Below are positions 9,290 through 17,302 of a stretch of 64,000 nucleotides of DNA, piece by piece. This stretch comes from Candidatus Gastranaerophilales bacterium (GTDB lineage: Bacteria > Cyanobacteriota > Vampirovibrionia > Gastranaerophilales > Gastranaerophilaceae): positions 42,976 through 106,975 of the forward strand of contig CALVAR010000003.1 of assembly GCA_944325575.1 (NCBI GenBank). The letters run 5' to 3'. The notes beneath the pieces are model-generated. The model was not told the origin of the DNA, made no database searches, and saw nothing but the letters and a program-made list of their open reading frames with translations. Every line of letters starts with the position of its first letter. Within the stretch, counting starts at the first letter, position 1. Both the position numbers and the translations under genes were made by a program.

Positions 9290-10255
9290 TTATTTGTTTT
9301 CTTTTGATTCAATTATATTATTTACTTTTGCAGCAGCTTGTCTTGCTGCTTTTATTCTTGCTTCAAAAGTATTAGCTGTCTGTGTATTTCGATTTATGAT
9401 TTCATCCTGTACATCGATTTCTGCTTGTATGTCATCTATTTTATTCTGACTTTCCTTTATTTTATCTTCTGTTTCTTTTAATTGTTTATCCAGAACATCA
9501 ATTTGTTTTTTAATAGCATCCTTTTGTGCATCCGATATTTCAGGATTATCAAGTTGTTTTTTCAAGTCACCAATCTTATTTATTAAGTTAGCTTTTTCAT
9601 TAAGCAATCCGTCCTTAATAGCTTGTTCACTTCGTAAAGCCTGTATTTTTGTATTCTTAGTAGCTTTTGCTGTTTCTGCATTTCTTAAGGCCTCACTTTT
9701 TTGTGCTTCAGCAGTTTCAATAGCATTTATCAAATTATTATTAATATTTGTAAGTGTTTCAGATGATGTATTTTCGTCAACGCCGTTAGCTGTATTTATA
9801 CAAGAATTCAATGCAGTCATTGAATCATTAGAATTTGTAGTATTCTGAGATATTTCTTTTCTTTCTGCTTTAGAGAATCCGGCATTATTTGCATTATCTT
9901 TTTTAGAAGTAAAGAAAGATGCCAAAGGAAGTGCCAAACCGAAAAGAGTACTGATACCGCTGACTACCCAGCCGGCTATTGCCCATCCGTTACCGGAATC
10001 TGAAGAAGAAGATGATGATGAATATGAACCATAAATTCCGTTTGTAGTTAAAATGCGATCTTTTTTCTTTTGGTAATCAGGGATATTCCAGTCCATTTTC
10101 TGTGCATTTTGTCCGTTGAGAATAGTACCAACGTTAGTAGAATAAATTCTGTTGGGATTGCCAGTATTATCAATAGACTGATTAACAAGAGGCCAACCTT
10201 TATTGGTATTTGAACAAATCACGCTGTCTTTATATTTACTAAAACTGTTAGTCAT
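9290..10255 (-). CDS. Coiled-coil protein of unknown function with internal hydrophobic segment
   Basis: 321 aa, not recognised. Residues 1-85 are polar without a signal peptide. A Ser run (SSSSSSSDSG) is followed by a hydrophobic stretch WAIAGWVVSGISTLFGLALP near 90-115. Residues ~185-305 are a Lys/Glu/Gln-rich coiled coil with regular heptads. Similar organization (polar N-terminus, Ala/Gly-rich hydrophobic segment, coiled coil) occurs in translocated or membrane-inserting proteins, but no family can be named. Its upstream region carries the bipartite element also seen before the genes at 35.8 and 46.8 kb, which is the best clue to co-regulation. It lies 119 bp upstream of minC and is probably a separate transcript. 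Confidence 0.75.
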   Translation of the reverse strand: MTNSFSKYKDSVICSNTNKGWPLVNQSIDNTGNPNRIYSTNVGTILNGQNAQKMDWNIPDYQKKKDRILTTNGIYGSYSSSSSSSDSGNGWAIAGWVVSGISTLFGLALPLASFFTSKKDNANNAGFSKAERKEISQNTTNSNDSMTALNSCINTANGVDENTSSETLTNINNNLINAIETAEAQKSEALRNAETAKATKNTKIQALRSEQAIKDGLLNEKANLINKIGDLKKQLDNPEISDAQKDAIKKQIDVLDKQLKETEDKIKESQNKIDDIQAEIDVQDEIINRNTQTANTFEARIKAARQAAAKVNNIIESKENK

Positions 10256-10281
10256 GTTCTTTCTCTCTACGACTTTGTACT

Positions 10282-10351
10282 CTTATATATATAAAGTATA
10301 TACCATTCAAAAAATTGCTATTTTAGTATATACTTTGTTAACATTTCTTAA
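10282..10351 (-). promoter_or_regulatory. Shared bipartite promoter-like element, copy 1
   Basis: On the minus strand: TTAAGAAATGTTAA (10351-10338), AGCAATTT (10319-10312), exactly 16 nt, then TTTATATATATAAG (10295-10282), 26 nt before the ATG of the coiled-coil gene. The same order and 16-nt spacing recur at 35738-35811 and 46730-46789. GTATATAC also occurs twice here. Reading it as a promoter with an unusual -35 is inference. Confidence 0.6.
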
Positions 10352-10408
10352 TATTAAAATTTGCTCTATTATATTGCTTATGATATTGTCATTTCTAAGG
10401 ATAATATT

Positions 10409-11347
10409 ATGGGTGAAAAATTAGATATTATAACAATAGGTGAAAGCCTTATTGAGCTTTCCAGCCCGACAAGTCTTGCGTATTCAAAAACACTGGACAA
10501 ATATTACGGCGGTGACACTCTGTGTACGGCAGTAGCAGCCCAGAGACTCGGTTCTCAGGCAGGTTACATTTCAAGGGTTGCAAACGATCCTTTTAGAGAA
10601 TATCTCATGGACGCATGGCAGTCTGAAGGGCTTGATATATCGCAAGTAAAGCTTATTGACGGTTTTAACGGGGTATATTTTATCGGGCACCCCGAAAATG
10701 CAGAAAAAGAGTTTGTATATTACAGAAAAAAAACTGCTGCAACAAAACTTTCAATCGATGATATATACAAAGAGTATATACTCAGTGCTGATATTGTTTA
10801 CGCAACAGGTGTTACACAGTCGCTTTCACTAAGCGCAAAAGAAGCAGTAAAAAAAGCTTTTCAGATATCTTTTGAAAACAATATGACAACCGCTTATGAC
10901 CCGAATTTTGATTGCAGGCTATGGGGAATACAGGATGCAAAAGATGCGTTTGATGAAATATCCGACTACATAAGCATTATGTTTTTGAGTTTGGAGCACG
11001 ATTGTATAAAGCTTTTTGAAATAGATTCACCCGACAAATGCATAAAATATTTGTGGGACAAAGGTATAAGCATAGTAGTTGTAAAATCAGCCAAAGATAA
11101 GGGCTATTTTGTAGGTTTTGAGGGTGACATAACTTTTGTCAAATTTCAAACAGAAGAAATAGTGGACTCCACGGGCTCCGGAGATGCCTTTAACGGTGCA
11201 TTTTTACACGGCCTGAATTCCGGTATGACGGCATTCGAAGCGGCAAAACTGGCAGCGATAGACGCTGCGATACAATGCAAAGGAATGGGTGCAATTAAGT
11301 CCACACCGTACAAAGAACAGGTATATTCGGCATATTACGGTCAATAG
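10409..11347 (+). CDS. PfkB-family sugar kinase (KdgK/fructokinase-like)
   Basis: 312 aa from ATG 10409, chosen because AAGGA lies 9 bases before it and because the protein then begins MGEKLDIITIGESLIEL like other family members. An N-terminal sugar-binding region YYGGDTLCTAVAAQRLGS (PfkB signature 1 type) and the C-terminal signature DSTGSGDAFNGAFLHG with the catalytic Asp are present. PfkB kinases phosphorylate sugars such as 2-keto-3-deoxygluconate, fructose or ribose with ATP; the substrate cannot be chosen here. It is followed 11 bp later by a CsaB-like gene, so the two are probably co-transcribed. Confidence 0.88.
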   Translation: MGEKLDIITIGESLIELSSPTSLAYSKTLDKYYGGDTLCTAVAAQRLGSQAGYISRVANDPFREYLMDAWQSEGLDISQVKLIDGFNGVYFIGHPENAEKEFVYYRKKTAATKLSIDDIYKEYILSADIVYATGVTQSLSLSAKEAVKKAFQISFENNMTTAYDPNFDCRLWGIQDAKDAFDEISDYISIMFLSLEHDCIKLFEIDSPDKCIKYLWDKGISIVVVKSAKDKGYFVGFEGDITFVKFQTEEIVDSTGSGDAFNGAFLHGLNSGMTAFEAAKLAAIDAAIQCKGMGAIKSTPYKEQVYSAYYGQ

Positions 11348-11358
11348 CGGGTATTATT

Positions 11359-12393
11359 ATGTCTGATGAATCAAAACACATTGCGGTTTCCGGTTATTAC
11401 GGATTTGACAATTTCGGCGATGAAGCAATATTAAATGTCTTAACAAAAGAGTTAAAGAAAAATAATTTTTACGTAACAGTCTTCTCAAAAAATCCGGAAA
11501 AAACAGGATTTAAGCTCGGTGTAAATTCTGTTTACACGTTTAATATAAAGTCAATAATAAAAACCCTGAAGAACTGCGATGTACTCATAAGCGGAGGCGG
11601 CAGCCTTTTACAGGACTCAACAAGTCTAAAAAGCCTTTTGTATTATGTTTTTGTTATTTTATGCGCTGAGTTTTTCAAAAAAGATGTAATTATATTTGCA
11701 CAGGGCATAGGCCCAATAAAAAATGCCTTAGGCAAATTTCTTACAAAAATTGCACTGAAAAAATGTAAATACATAACAGTGCGTGATGAAAAAAGTCTGT
11801 TTTTATTAAGAAGCTGGAAACTTAATCCCGAGCTTGTATCAGACCCGGTATGGAATATTGAGACAAAAGCTTACAAGCCTGCAAACAGAGTCGGTATACA
11901 GCTAAGAAGCTGGAAGGGATTGTCTCAAAAATATCTTTTTAATCTTGCAAAAAGTGTAGTTGAACATTTCGCTGATAAAGAAATATGTATATACTCTTTT
12001 CAAGACACTCTTGATTTAGATATATGCAAACATTTTGAAGCACAGCTAAAGCTTCTAAAGCCTGATATCAAGACAAAGCTGATAAATGCAATGAGCATAG
12101 AAAATACGGTAGCGTCTTTTGCAGAATTGAATTATTTGATAGGTATGAGATACCATGCCTGCCTTCTTGCACTAAAATACGGAATCCCTTCACTTGCGCT
12201 GAGCTATGACACAAAAGTCAAAAAAATAGCAGAAAGGTTTGAGCTGCCATGTTCCGAATTAAGTGTGGACGAAGATTTAGACAAATTATTTGACGAATTA
12301 AAAGCAATACAACCTCAAATGATACAAAAGAAAGCGCAGGAGTGTGTTTTTGATTTTAATACGATACTAAATAAAATATCAGAGTCAGAATGA
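11359..12393 (+). CDS. csaB: Polysaccharide pyruvyl transferase, CsaB-type
   Basis: 344 aa. The N-terminal VSGYYGFDNFGDEAIL, the SGGGSLLQDSTS motif near residue 75, IFAQGIGPIKN, and RYHACLLALKYGIPSLAL near residue 265 are the hallmarks of the CsaB/PssM pyruvyl transferase family. These enzymes add ketal pyruvate from PEP to cell-wall-linked polysaccharides, which in several bacteria creates the anchor for SLH-domain surface proteins. No SLH protein is visible in the window. The last codons (Ser-Glu-stop) lie inside the sequence TCAGAATGAC, which is the terminal sequence of the downstream repeats, so the native 3' end may have been altered by a repeat insertion. Confidence 0.9.
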   Translation: MSDESKHIAVSGYYGFDNFGDEAILNVLTKELKKNNFYVTVFSKNPEKTGFKLGVNSVYTFNIKSIIKTLKNCDVLISGGGSLLQDSTSLKSLLYYVFVILCAEFFKKDVIIFAQGIGPIKNALGKFLTKIALKKCKYITVRDEKSLFLLRSWKLNPELVSDPVWNIETKAYKPANRVGIQLRSWKGLSQKYLFNLAKSVVEHFADKEICIYSFQDTLDLDICKHFEAQLKLLKPDIKTKLINAMSIENTVASFAELNYLIGMRYHACLLALKYGIPSLALSYDTKVKKIAERFELPCSELSVDEDLDKLFDELKAIQPQMIQKKAQECVFDFNTILNKISESE

Positions 12394-12410
12394 CCGATTT
12401 TTATTTATCT

Positions 12411-12440
12411 GTTGGGCAGGTATGCCCAACCTACAGCACT
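12411..12440. repeat. Palindromic flanking repeat, left copy
   Basis: TTGGGCAGGTATGCCCAA is an imperfect palindrome followed by CCTACAGCACT. A near-identical copy in the same orientation lies at 13011-13040, so the pair frames the four-copy repeat array. A single base differs inside the shared CTACAGCACT context (C versus G). Confidence 0.8.
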
Positions 12441-12457
12441 CAGAATAACGTCCCTCT

Positions 12458-13002
12458 GTCATCCTGAGGAAGTGTAACGACCGAAGGATCTCACAGGCTT
12501 TTTGAATACATATCAGATGTGTAAGATTCTGAACACAAACGCTCTTTTCGCAAGGCACATCTGGCGCTTCAGAATGACATCCCTCTGTCATCCTGAGGAG
12601 CGAAGCGAGCTCAGGATCTTACAAGATTTTGGATTACATATAAGATGTGTAAGATTCTGAATACAGCAATATTTTTACAGCAAAGCATATTTGATGCTTC
12701 AGAATGACAGGTGTGTGTAGAATGACACTTATTCGTCATCCTGAGGGAACAAAGTGACCGAAGGATCTCAAGGACTTTTTGATTACATATCACACCGTCA
12801 AGATTCTGAACACAAACGCTCTTTTCGCAAGGCACATCTGGCGCTTCAGAATGACAGGTGTGTGTAGAATGACACTTATTCGTCATCCTGAGGGAGTGTA
12901 ACGACCGAAGGATCTCACAGGCTTTTTGAATACATATCAGATGTGTAAGATTCTGAATACAAACGCTCTTTTCGCAAGGCACATCTGGCGCTTCAGAATG
13001 AC
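12458..13002. repeat. Array of four ~121-bp MITE-like repeats
   Basis: Four direct copies lie at 12458-12578, 12587-12708, 12735-12855 and 12882-13002. Each starts GTCATCCTGAGG and ends TCAGAATGAC; the ends are imperfect inverted repeats of each other. Copies A, C and D are close relatives with internal GATTCTGAA and CGCTCTTTTCGCAAGGCACA; copy B is more diverged and AT-rich in its second half. The spacers after B and after C are the same 26 bp, which indicates that copy plus spacer was duplicated as a unit of 147 bp. No transposase is present, so mobilization would have to be in trans. The GTCATCCTGAG...CAGAATGAC type of element is common in many bacterial genomes. Open frames across it on the minus strand are an artefact of repetition. 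Confidence 0.88.
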
Positions 13003-13010
13003 ATTTTTGT

Positions 13011-13040
13011 ATTGGGCAGGTATGCCCAAGCTACAGCACT
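13011..13040. repeat. Palindromic flanking repeat, right copy
   Basis: TTGGGCAGGTATGCCCAAG followed by CTACAGCACT, a direct copy of 12411-12440. It ends 14 bp before the stop codon of tatC. Confidence 0.8.
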
Positions 13041-13054
13041 TAACCAAATAAATT

Positions 13055-13795
13055 CTATTCTTCTGATTGTTTTTTCTTTTCAATAAAGCGTGCTGCAAAA
13101 ACTCCGGCCTCAAACAAGAGCCATGTCGGTACACCGAGCATAAGCTGGCTCACAATATCAGGCGGAGTAAAAATAGCAGCAAGAATAAGAATACCGACAA
13201 TTATATAAGGTCTTGCATTTTCAAGCATAGACACACTCACCAGACCGAATTTTATTCCTATCAAAACAGCAAGCGGAATCTGAAACATTAAGCCAAAAGC
13301 AAGCATCATGCCTGCCGAAAGGTTTATAAAGCTTTCCAGCCCCAAAGTCGCCTCGAGATGCGTTGTGGAAAATGCAGCAGAAAAATTCATTATCAAAGGC
13401 ATTATCAAAAATATACAAAAACATGCACCTGACACAAACAAAAAAGTAGCAAGAATAACAAGCCAGTCCATAAACTTTTGTTCGTGTTCATACAATGCGG
13501 GCAAAACAAATTTTCTCACCTGCAATGCAATATATGGAAACGCAAGCACAAAAGCTATTACAAGTCCTGCTTTTAGCTGTATTACAAAAACCTCCATCGG
13601 TGAGAAATAATGAAGCTTTGATAACCCTTGAGGCAGAGTATTTTTTATCAAAAAATCAATAAACTTAGGCGCAGCATAAAACCCCGCAGGCGAAAGTATT
13701 ACAACTGCAACAATAGACCTTATCAGCATGCTTCTCAATGCTTCAAGGTGCTGTATAAAAGTTTGTTCCTCCTGTTGTTTATCTTCAACACTCAT
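13055..13795 (-). CDS. tatC: TatC, twin-arginine translocase subunit
   Basis: 246 aa with six hydrophobic segments, normal for TatC. The N-terminal FIQHLEALRSMLIRS matches the conserved HLxELR motif, and YFSPMEVFVIQLKAGL matches the first-periplasmic-loop/TM2 region with the conserved Glu. TatC recognizes twin-arginine signal peptides and, with TatA, exports folded proteins across the inner membrane. A TatA-like tail lies 364 bp upstream on the same strand at 14160-14474, which fits a former tatA-tatC operon, but that tatA copy looks broken. The start ATG at 13795 gives the expected N-terminus. Confidence 0.96.
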   Translation of the reverse strand: MSVEDKQQEEQTFIQHLEALRSMLIRSIVAVVILSPAGFYAAPKFIDFLIKNTLPQGLSKLHYFSPMEVFVIQLKAGLVIAFVLAFPYIALQVRKFVLPALYEHEQKFMDWLVILATFLFVSGACFCIFLIMPLIMNFSAAFSTTHLEATLGLESFINLSAGMMLAFGLMFQIPLAVLIGIKFGLVSVSMLENARPYIIVGILILAAIFTPPDIVSQLMLGVPTWLLFEAGVFAARFIEKKKQSEE

Positions 13796-14159
13796 ATTTC
13801 ATATTGTCAACTGACTCTGACTACTTGATGAACCTGTGTGATAGACAAGTCCGTTTTTAGCAACAAGTCCGGCACAGGCAACAGCGAAATCAGACTGGCA
13901 CGCCGTGTGAGGCATAGCCGAACCCAGTGCCATTGCGAGCGGAAACGTTGAGTTTTCGTGAGCGTCTGATTTCAAGACAGTACATGGGGTCTACCTCTCA
14001 GAAACAATACTTAATTGTTTCTTCGGCAGAGTCGCAAAATGCTAGACTGGCTGCAACATCGGCTGAGCTGAGGCGAAGCCTGATGTTATGCCCCTACCTG
14101 GTGGCGTCACTCGCACTCCATGTACTACTTCTGCAAGCGAGGCCGCCTCAGACATATTT
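13796..14159. other. Non-coding stretch with a hairpin shared with the tRNA-Leu locus
   Basis: 364 bp without a convincing gene on either strand. At 14002-14020 the 19-mer AAACAATACTTAATTGTTT occurs. Its reverse complement is present at 63451-63469 and 63576-63594 beside tRNA-Leu. The rest is locally palindromic and GC-richer than its surroundings, for example CAGGCTTCGCCTC and CTCACGAAAAC on the minus strand. It separates the TatA-like tail from tatC, where a short spacer would be expected, so it is probably inserted sequence. A promoter for tatC may lie inside but none is clear. Confidence 0.55.
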
Positions 14160-14474
14160 TTAAGAAACTTCTGTTTGAGATTCGGTCTGTTCATTCTTAG
14201 CTTCTGATTCAGCCGCTTTTTGAGCATTTTCCGTCAACTCCTGAGCTTCTTTTTTCAGGGTTTCTTTTGCATTCTTAAACTCGTAAGCAGCTCTTCCCAT
14301 TGCCTTTTCGCTTTTTCCGCCCATATACATATATGCCGTATCAAAATAGTTTATGCCGGCATCAATAGCTCTTTGAACCATTTTTTTATTAAGAGCATCA
14401 TCAATAACTCCGTTTTTATCAGTAGGCAGTCTCATTGCACCAAAACCGAGCATTGTAAAAAACTTTGCAAACAA
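14160..14474 (-). pseudogene. Chimera: aldo-keto reductase N-terminus joined to a TatA-like C-terminus
   Basis: An open frame of 104 aa. Residues ~8-62 are the N-terminus of a 4Fe-4S-type aldo-keto reductase: MLGFGAMRLPTDKNGVIDD, then AIDAGINYFDTAYMYMGGKS with the catalytic Asp/Tyr region. After SEKAMGRA the similarity ends abruptly and EFKNAKETLKKEAQEL with an acidic, Gln-rich tail follows, which resembles the amphipathic helix and tail of TatA (GRAxxEFKxAxxxLKKE). The barrel's remaining ~270 residues and the TatA transmembrane helix are both missing, so neither function is likely. It precedes tatC on the same strand. The TatA identification is inference from a short match; an assembly chimera is also possible. 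Confidence 0.6.
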
Positions 14475-14529
14475 TGAAAAGAAAATTATTCAGGTTTCCA
14501 AAGAATATCTGACAAAAGATACGGAAACA

Positions 14530-15483
14530 ATGATAAAAGGCATAAGAGAATCGGCAAAACAGCTGAAAGCGGAAGCTGATTTTGAAAATATACTACAAAG
14601 ATTTAAAGGTAAAGAAGAAGATTTAAAGAAGAAACTCCTAAAAGCACACGAACAGATATTGCGTTCCGATTTTATATCAACAGGACTTTTGATGGGAAGT
14701 ATTCCGTGGATTGCAACTGGGATAACCGAATACAAAACAGGACGCAAAGGATTTTCCGCAACATTTAATATGCTTGAAGAAAAGGAAATATCTAAAAAAG
14801 ACCACGCAAAAAGCAAACTAAAAAGACTTGCAGGGACACTTGCGTTTGCCTTTATACCCGGTACTATACTGTCAAAAGTAGTAACAAAAGGTCTCAGTGC
14901 AAAAACAGCGAACATAATAAAAAATAATGCCCAAAACTTTAATTACACTTCCGGTGTAAGTATGTCAAAAACAGTTAATGCAATGAAATGGGCATTCACC
15001 GGATTTCTGGCAAAGCTGCCGTCCTCCCGTGATAAATACGAGCTGAGAGATAGAACAGCAAGAGAAGGCGCAACATTTGTAATGTTTTTTGGCGGAGATT
15101 TTTTAATAAATAATATTTTGGGCCGGCTTTCGGATCATTTTTTAGGCACAAAGATTATGAATACGGATAAGTATAAAGGTCAAAAAATAGGTTTTCTAAA
15201 AAGTTTCTTGCTGCCGACAAGACGTTTCAGGAAAATAGATAACCTGAAAAACGTTTCACAGGATGTAATTAAGAGAACAAAAAACATTGGAGCAATTTTA
15301 TACTGGGTATCTTTAATTACAAATATGGCAGTACTCGGATTTACTGTGCCTCATTTTTTAAACAAAATGCTCCGGCACTCCGTTGAAAAAGATAAAGCAA
15401 AAGACAGAATTGCAAACAACGGATTACCCCCGTTCAACTTCTATAAAAATATAGAAGACTGGAGCAAAAATGCTAAAATTTAA
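14530..15483 (+). CDS. Membrane-associated protein of unknown function, probably 5'-truncated
   Basis: 317 aa from the only usable ATG, but the same frame is open without a start codon back to 14377. Its first clearly protein-like residues (NFANNEKKIIQVSKEYLTKD) begin near 14465, exactly where the antisense aldo-keto-reductase fragment starts. The true N-terminus therefore seems to have been cut off by the rearrangement. The protein is Lys-rich with several moderately hydrophobic stretches (GLLMGSIPWIATGI; AGTLAFAFIPGTILSKVV; VMFFGGDFLINNIL; ILYWVSLITNMAVLGFTVPH), so it may sit in or at the membrane. No family is recognised. Expression is doubtful because only a weak GGAAACA precedes ATG. Confidence 0.6.
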   Translation: MIKGIRESAKQLKAEADFENILQRFKGKEEDLKKKLLKAHEQILRSDFISTGLLMGSIPWIATGITEYKTGRKGFSATFNMLEEKEISKKDHAKSKLKRLAGTLAFAFIPGTILSKVVTKGLSAKTANIIKNNAQNFNYTSGVSMSKTVNAMKWAFTGFLAKLPSSRDKYELRDRTAREGATFVMFFGGDFLINNILGRLSDHFLGTKIMNTDKYKGQKIGFLKSFLLPTRRFRKIDNLKNVSQDVIKRTKNIGAILYWVSLITNMAVLGFTVPHFLNKMLRHSVEKDKAKDRIANNGLPPFNFYKNIEDWSKNAKI

Positions 15484-15488
15484 CAGTG

Positions 15489-15905
15489 CTAAACAACAGC
15501 ATCCTCCGGTCTGGAATTGTTAATAGGGTTCCATGTATCTTTCAGATTATTTTTTATAAGATTTTGATAAAAGTTCTCTTTATAATCCAATAAATCAAGC
15601 TGCTGCTGTAATTCTTTCATTTGAGACAATGCTTTATCTTTTGTTGCTCGGATGATTTCATATCTTTCAGGTATAGTTGAATCACCAATTATGCACAAAT
15701 CAATATATCTTTTTATAGATTTATTTTCTGTTCCTACAGAGCGGAGACATTTTACGATTTTTACCCATTCAAGATCGTTGTCGGAGAATAGTCTTATATT
15801 ATTTTCATTTCTTTTTACAAAAGGGAAGAAACCGCATTTTGCCCAGAATCTGAGTGTATGCTCTGATATATCCATTTTGTCAGCAACTTCTTTAACAGTA
15901 TACAT
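15489..15905 (-). CDS. MerR-family transcriptional regulator
   Basis: 138 aa. The N-terminal helix-turn-helix MYTVKEVADKMDISEHTLRFWAKCGFFPF is typical MerR DNA-binding, with wing RNENNIRLFSDNDLEWV. A C-terminal coiled-coil dimer helix (residues ~85-125) follows. MerR dimers twist overlong promoter spacers to activate transcription; no cysteine-rich effector pocket is present, so the signal is unknown. AGGAGATGATAA precedes ATG. The stop is 6 bp from the end of the convergent upstream gene. The divergent neighbour is the EndoQ-like gene, which could be a target. Confidence 0.88.
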   Translation of the reverse strand: MYTVKEVADKMDISEHTLRFWAKCGFFPFVKRNENNIRLFSDNDLEWVKIVKCLRSVGTENKSIKRYIDLCIIGDSTIPERYEIIRATKDKALSQMKELQQQLDLLDYKENFYQNLIKNNLKDTWNPINNSRPEDAVV

Positions 15906-16045
15906 TTATCATCTCCTATATTGCTATAATGATATTTTATCACAAAAACATAAGAGCAGCTCTAAAGATAAAAACAATTATAAACTGGACATACAAAATA
16001 AGCTTGGATTAAAATTGGGATAATATTAAATCGGGAGTAGATTAA

Positions 16046-17302
16046 ATGTTATTTTATGCGGATTTGCACATTCATTCAAAATATTCAAGAGCAACCAGCA
16101 AAAACTGCAACCTTGAAGAACTGGCAATATGGGCTCAAAAAAAGGGGCTAAGTGTCATATCAACAGGCGACTTTACTCATCCCGCCTGGTTTGAAGAAAT
16201 TAAAGAAAAACTTATTCCCGCAGGAAACGGAGTGTTCAGACTTAGACCCGACATAGAAAAAAATATTTTAAAATCCAACAGCCCCGTATATTTTATACTT
16301 TCCGTTGAAATTTCTACAATATACAAAAAAGGAGAGAAAACAAGAAAAGTTCACCATGTTGTATTTTCTCCTGATATAGATTCCGCACAAAATTTCAGAC
16401 AGAAACTTGCTGCAATAGGGAACATAAATTCAGACGGCAGACCGATACTGGGTCTGGATTCAAGAAATCTTTTAGAAACAGTACTTGAATCCGGAGAGGG
16501 AAGCTATATAATCCCTGCACACATCTGGACCCCTTGGTTTTCCGTTCTTGGTTCAAAATCCGGGTTTGATTCCATTGACGAATGCTATGAAGATCTTGCA
16601 GAACATATTTTTGCGGTAGAAACGGGACTTTCCTCCGATCCCGAGATGAACTGGCATGTTTCAAGCCTTGATAAATACAGACTTGTTTCAAACTCTGATG
16701 CACACTCTCCGTCAAAGCTGGCAAGAGAAGCAACTGTGTTTGACACAGAGCCTGACTATTTCAGTATGATGAATGCACTGAAAACCGGCAACGGATATGT
16801 AGGAACGGTAGAATTTTTTCCGGAAGAAGGGAAATACCATGATGACGGTCACAGAAAATGCAATATTTGCCTGACACCATCCGAGACTAAAAAGCTAAAC
16901 GGAATCTGCCCGGTATGCGGAAAACCTCTTACAATAGGAGTTGCCAACAGAGTATATGAACTTTCTGACAGAAAGGGAGACGTCACACCCCCTCCGACTG
17001 CAGGCAAAGTAATAAGTCTTGTTCCTCTGCCTGAAATTCTTTCCGAAATAATGCAGGTCGGACCTTCAAGCAAATCAGTCACTGCAGAATATGAAAACTT
17101 AATAAACAAGCTCGGCCCGGAACTTTCTATTCTCACAAGCGTACCTGTTGAAGAAATAGAAAAAGTCCATTCGCCTATCCTGGCAGAAGGTATATCCCGC
17201 CTGAGAAAAGGACAGGTAATAAGGCAGTCCGGATATGACGGAGAATACGGCATAATAAAATTGTTCAATGAAGATGAAATTGTAAAAAAAAAACTCCGTT
17301 AA
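16046..17302 (+). CDS. EndoQ-like PHP-domain nuclease
   Basis: 418 aa. The metal-binding PHP motifs are intact: DLHIHSKYSR (residues 6-15), STGDFTHP, LSVEIST, HHVVFSPD, IIPAHIWTPWFSVLGSKSGF and VSNSDAHSP. A zinc-finger-like pair CNIC...CPVC lies near residues 272-293. This is the pattern of endonuclease Q, which cuts 5' of deaminated or abasic bases in DNA repair. GGGAGTAG precedes ATG. The frame ends just after an A10 run (17284-17293). One base less would carry translation into the UvrD-like helicase frame that follows, so the functional product may be an EndoQ-helicase fusion. Activity is inferred from family motifs only. Confidence 0.85.
   Translation: MLFYADLHIHSKYSRATSKNCNLEELAIWAQKKGLSVISTGDFTHPAWFEEIKEKLIPAGNGVFRLRPDIEKNILKSNSPVYFILSVEISTIYKKGEKTRKVHHVVFSPDIDSAQNFRQKLAAIGNINSDGRPILGLDSRNLLETVLESGEGSYIIPAHIWTPWFSVLGSKSGFDSIDECYEDLAEHIFAVETGLSSDPEMNWHVSSLDKYRLVSNSDAHSPSKLAREATVFDTEPDYFSMMNALKTGNGYVGTVEFFPEEGKYHDDGHRKCNICLTPSETKKLNGICPVCGKPLTIGVANRVYELSDRKGDVTPPPTAGKVISLVPLPEILSEIMQVGPSSKSVTAEYENLINKLGPELSILTSVPVEEIEKVHSPILAEGISRLRKGQVIRQSGYDGEYGIIKLFNEDEIVKKKLR
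17284..17293 (+). other. A10 homopolymer at the EndoQ/helicase frame boundary, possible slippery site
   Basis: Ten consecutive A at the 3' end of the EndoQ-like frame. In the annotated frame it reads GTA AAA AAA AAA CTC CGT TAA. With nine (or twelve) A the reading frame passes straight into the helicase frame, which is open from 17286 and contains no ATG, GTG or TTG before codon TTG at 17514, by which point the conserved Q-motif region has already been passed. Transcriptional slippage, a recent indel or a sequencing error are the alternatives. Confidence 0.6.

Noticed and set aside
12385..13134. Several minus-strand open frames with similar protein sequences (68-123 aa) over the repeat array
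   Set aside because: They are translations of the 121-bp MITE-like repeats; the similarity arises from DNA repetition and the frames lack ribosome sites and family matches.
13881..14100. Fragment of rRNA or a known ncRNA in the palindromic stretch upstream of tatC
   Set aside because: No conserved rRNA, RNase P, SRP or tmRNA segments could be recognised.
14042..14227. A 61-aa minus-strand open frame between the TatA-like tail and tatC
   Set aside because: It overlaps the chimera's 3' end in another frame and runs through the palindromic noncoding region; no protein-like composition or start signal.
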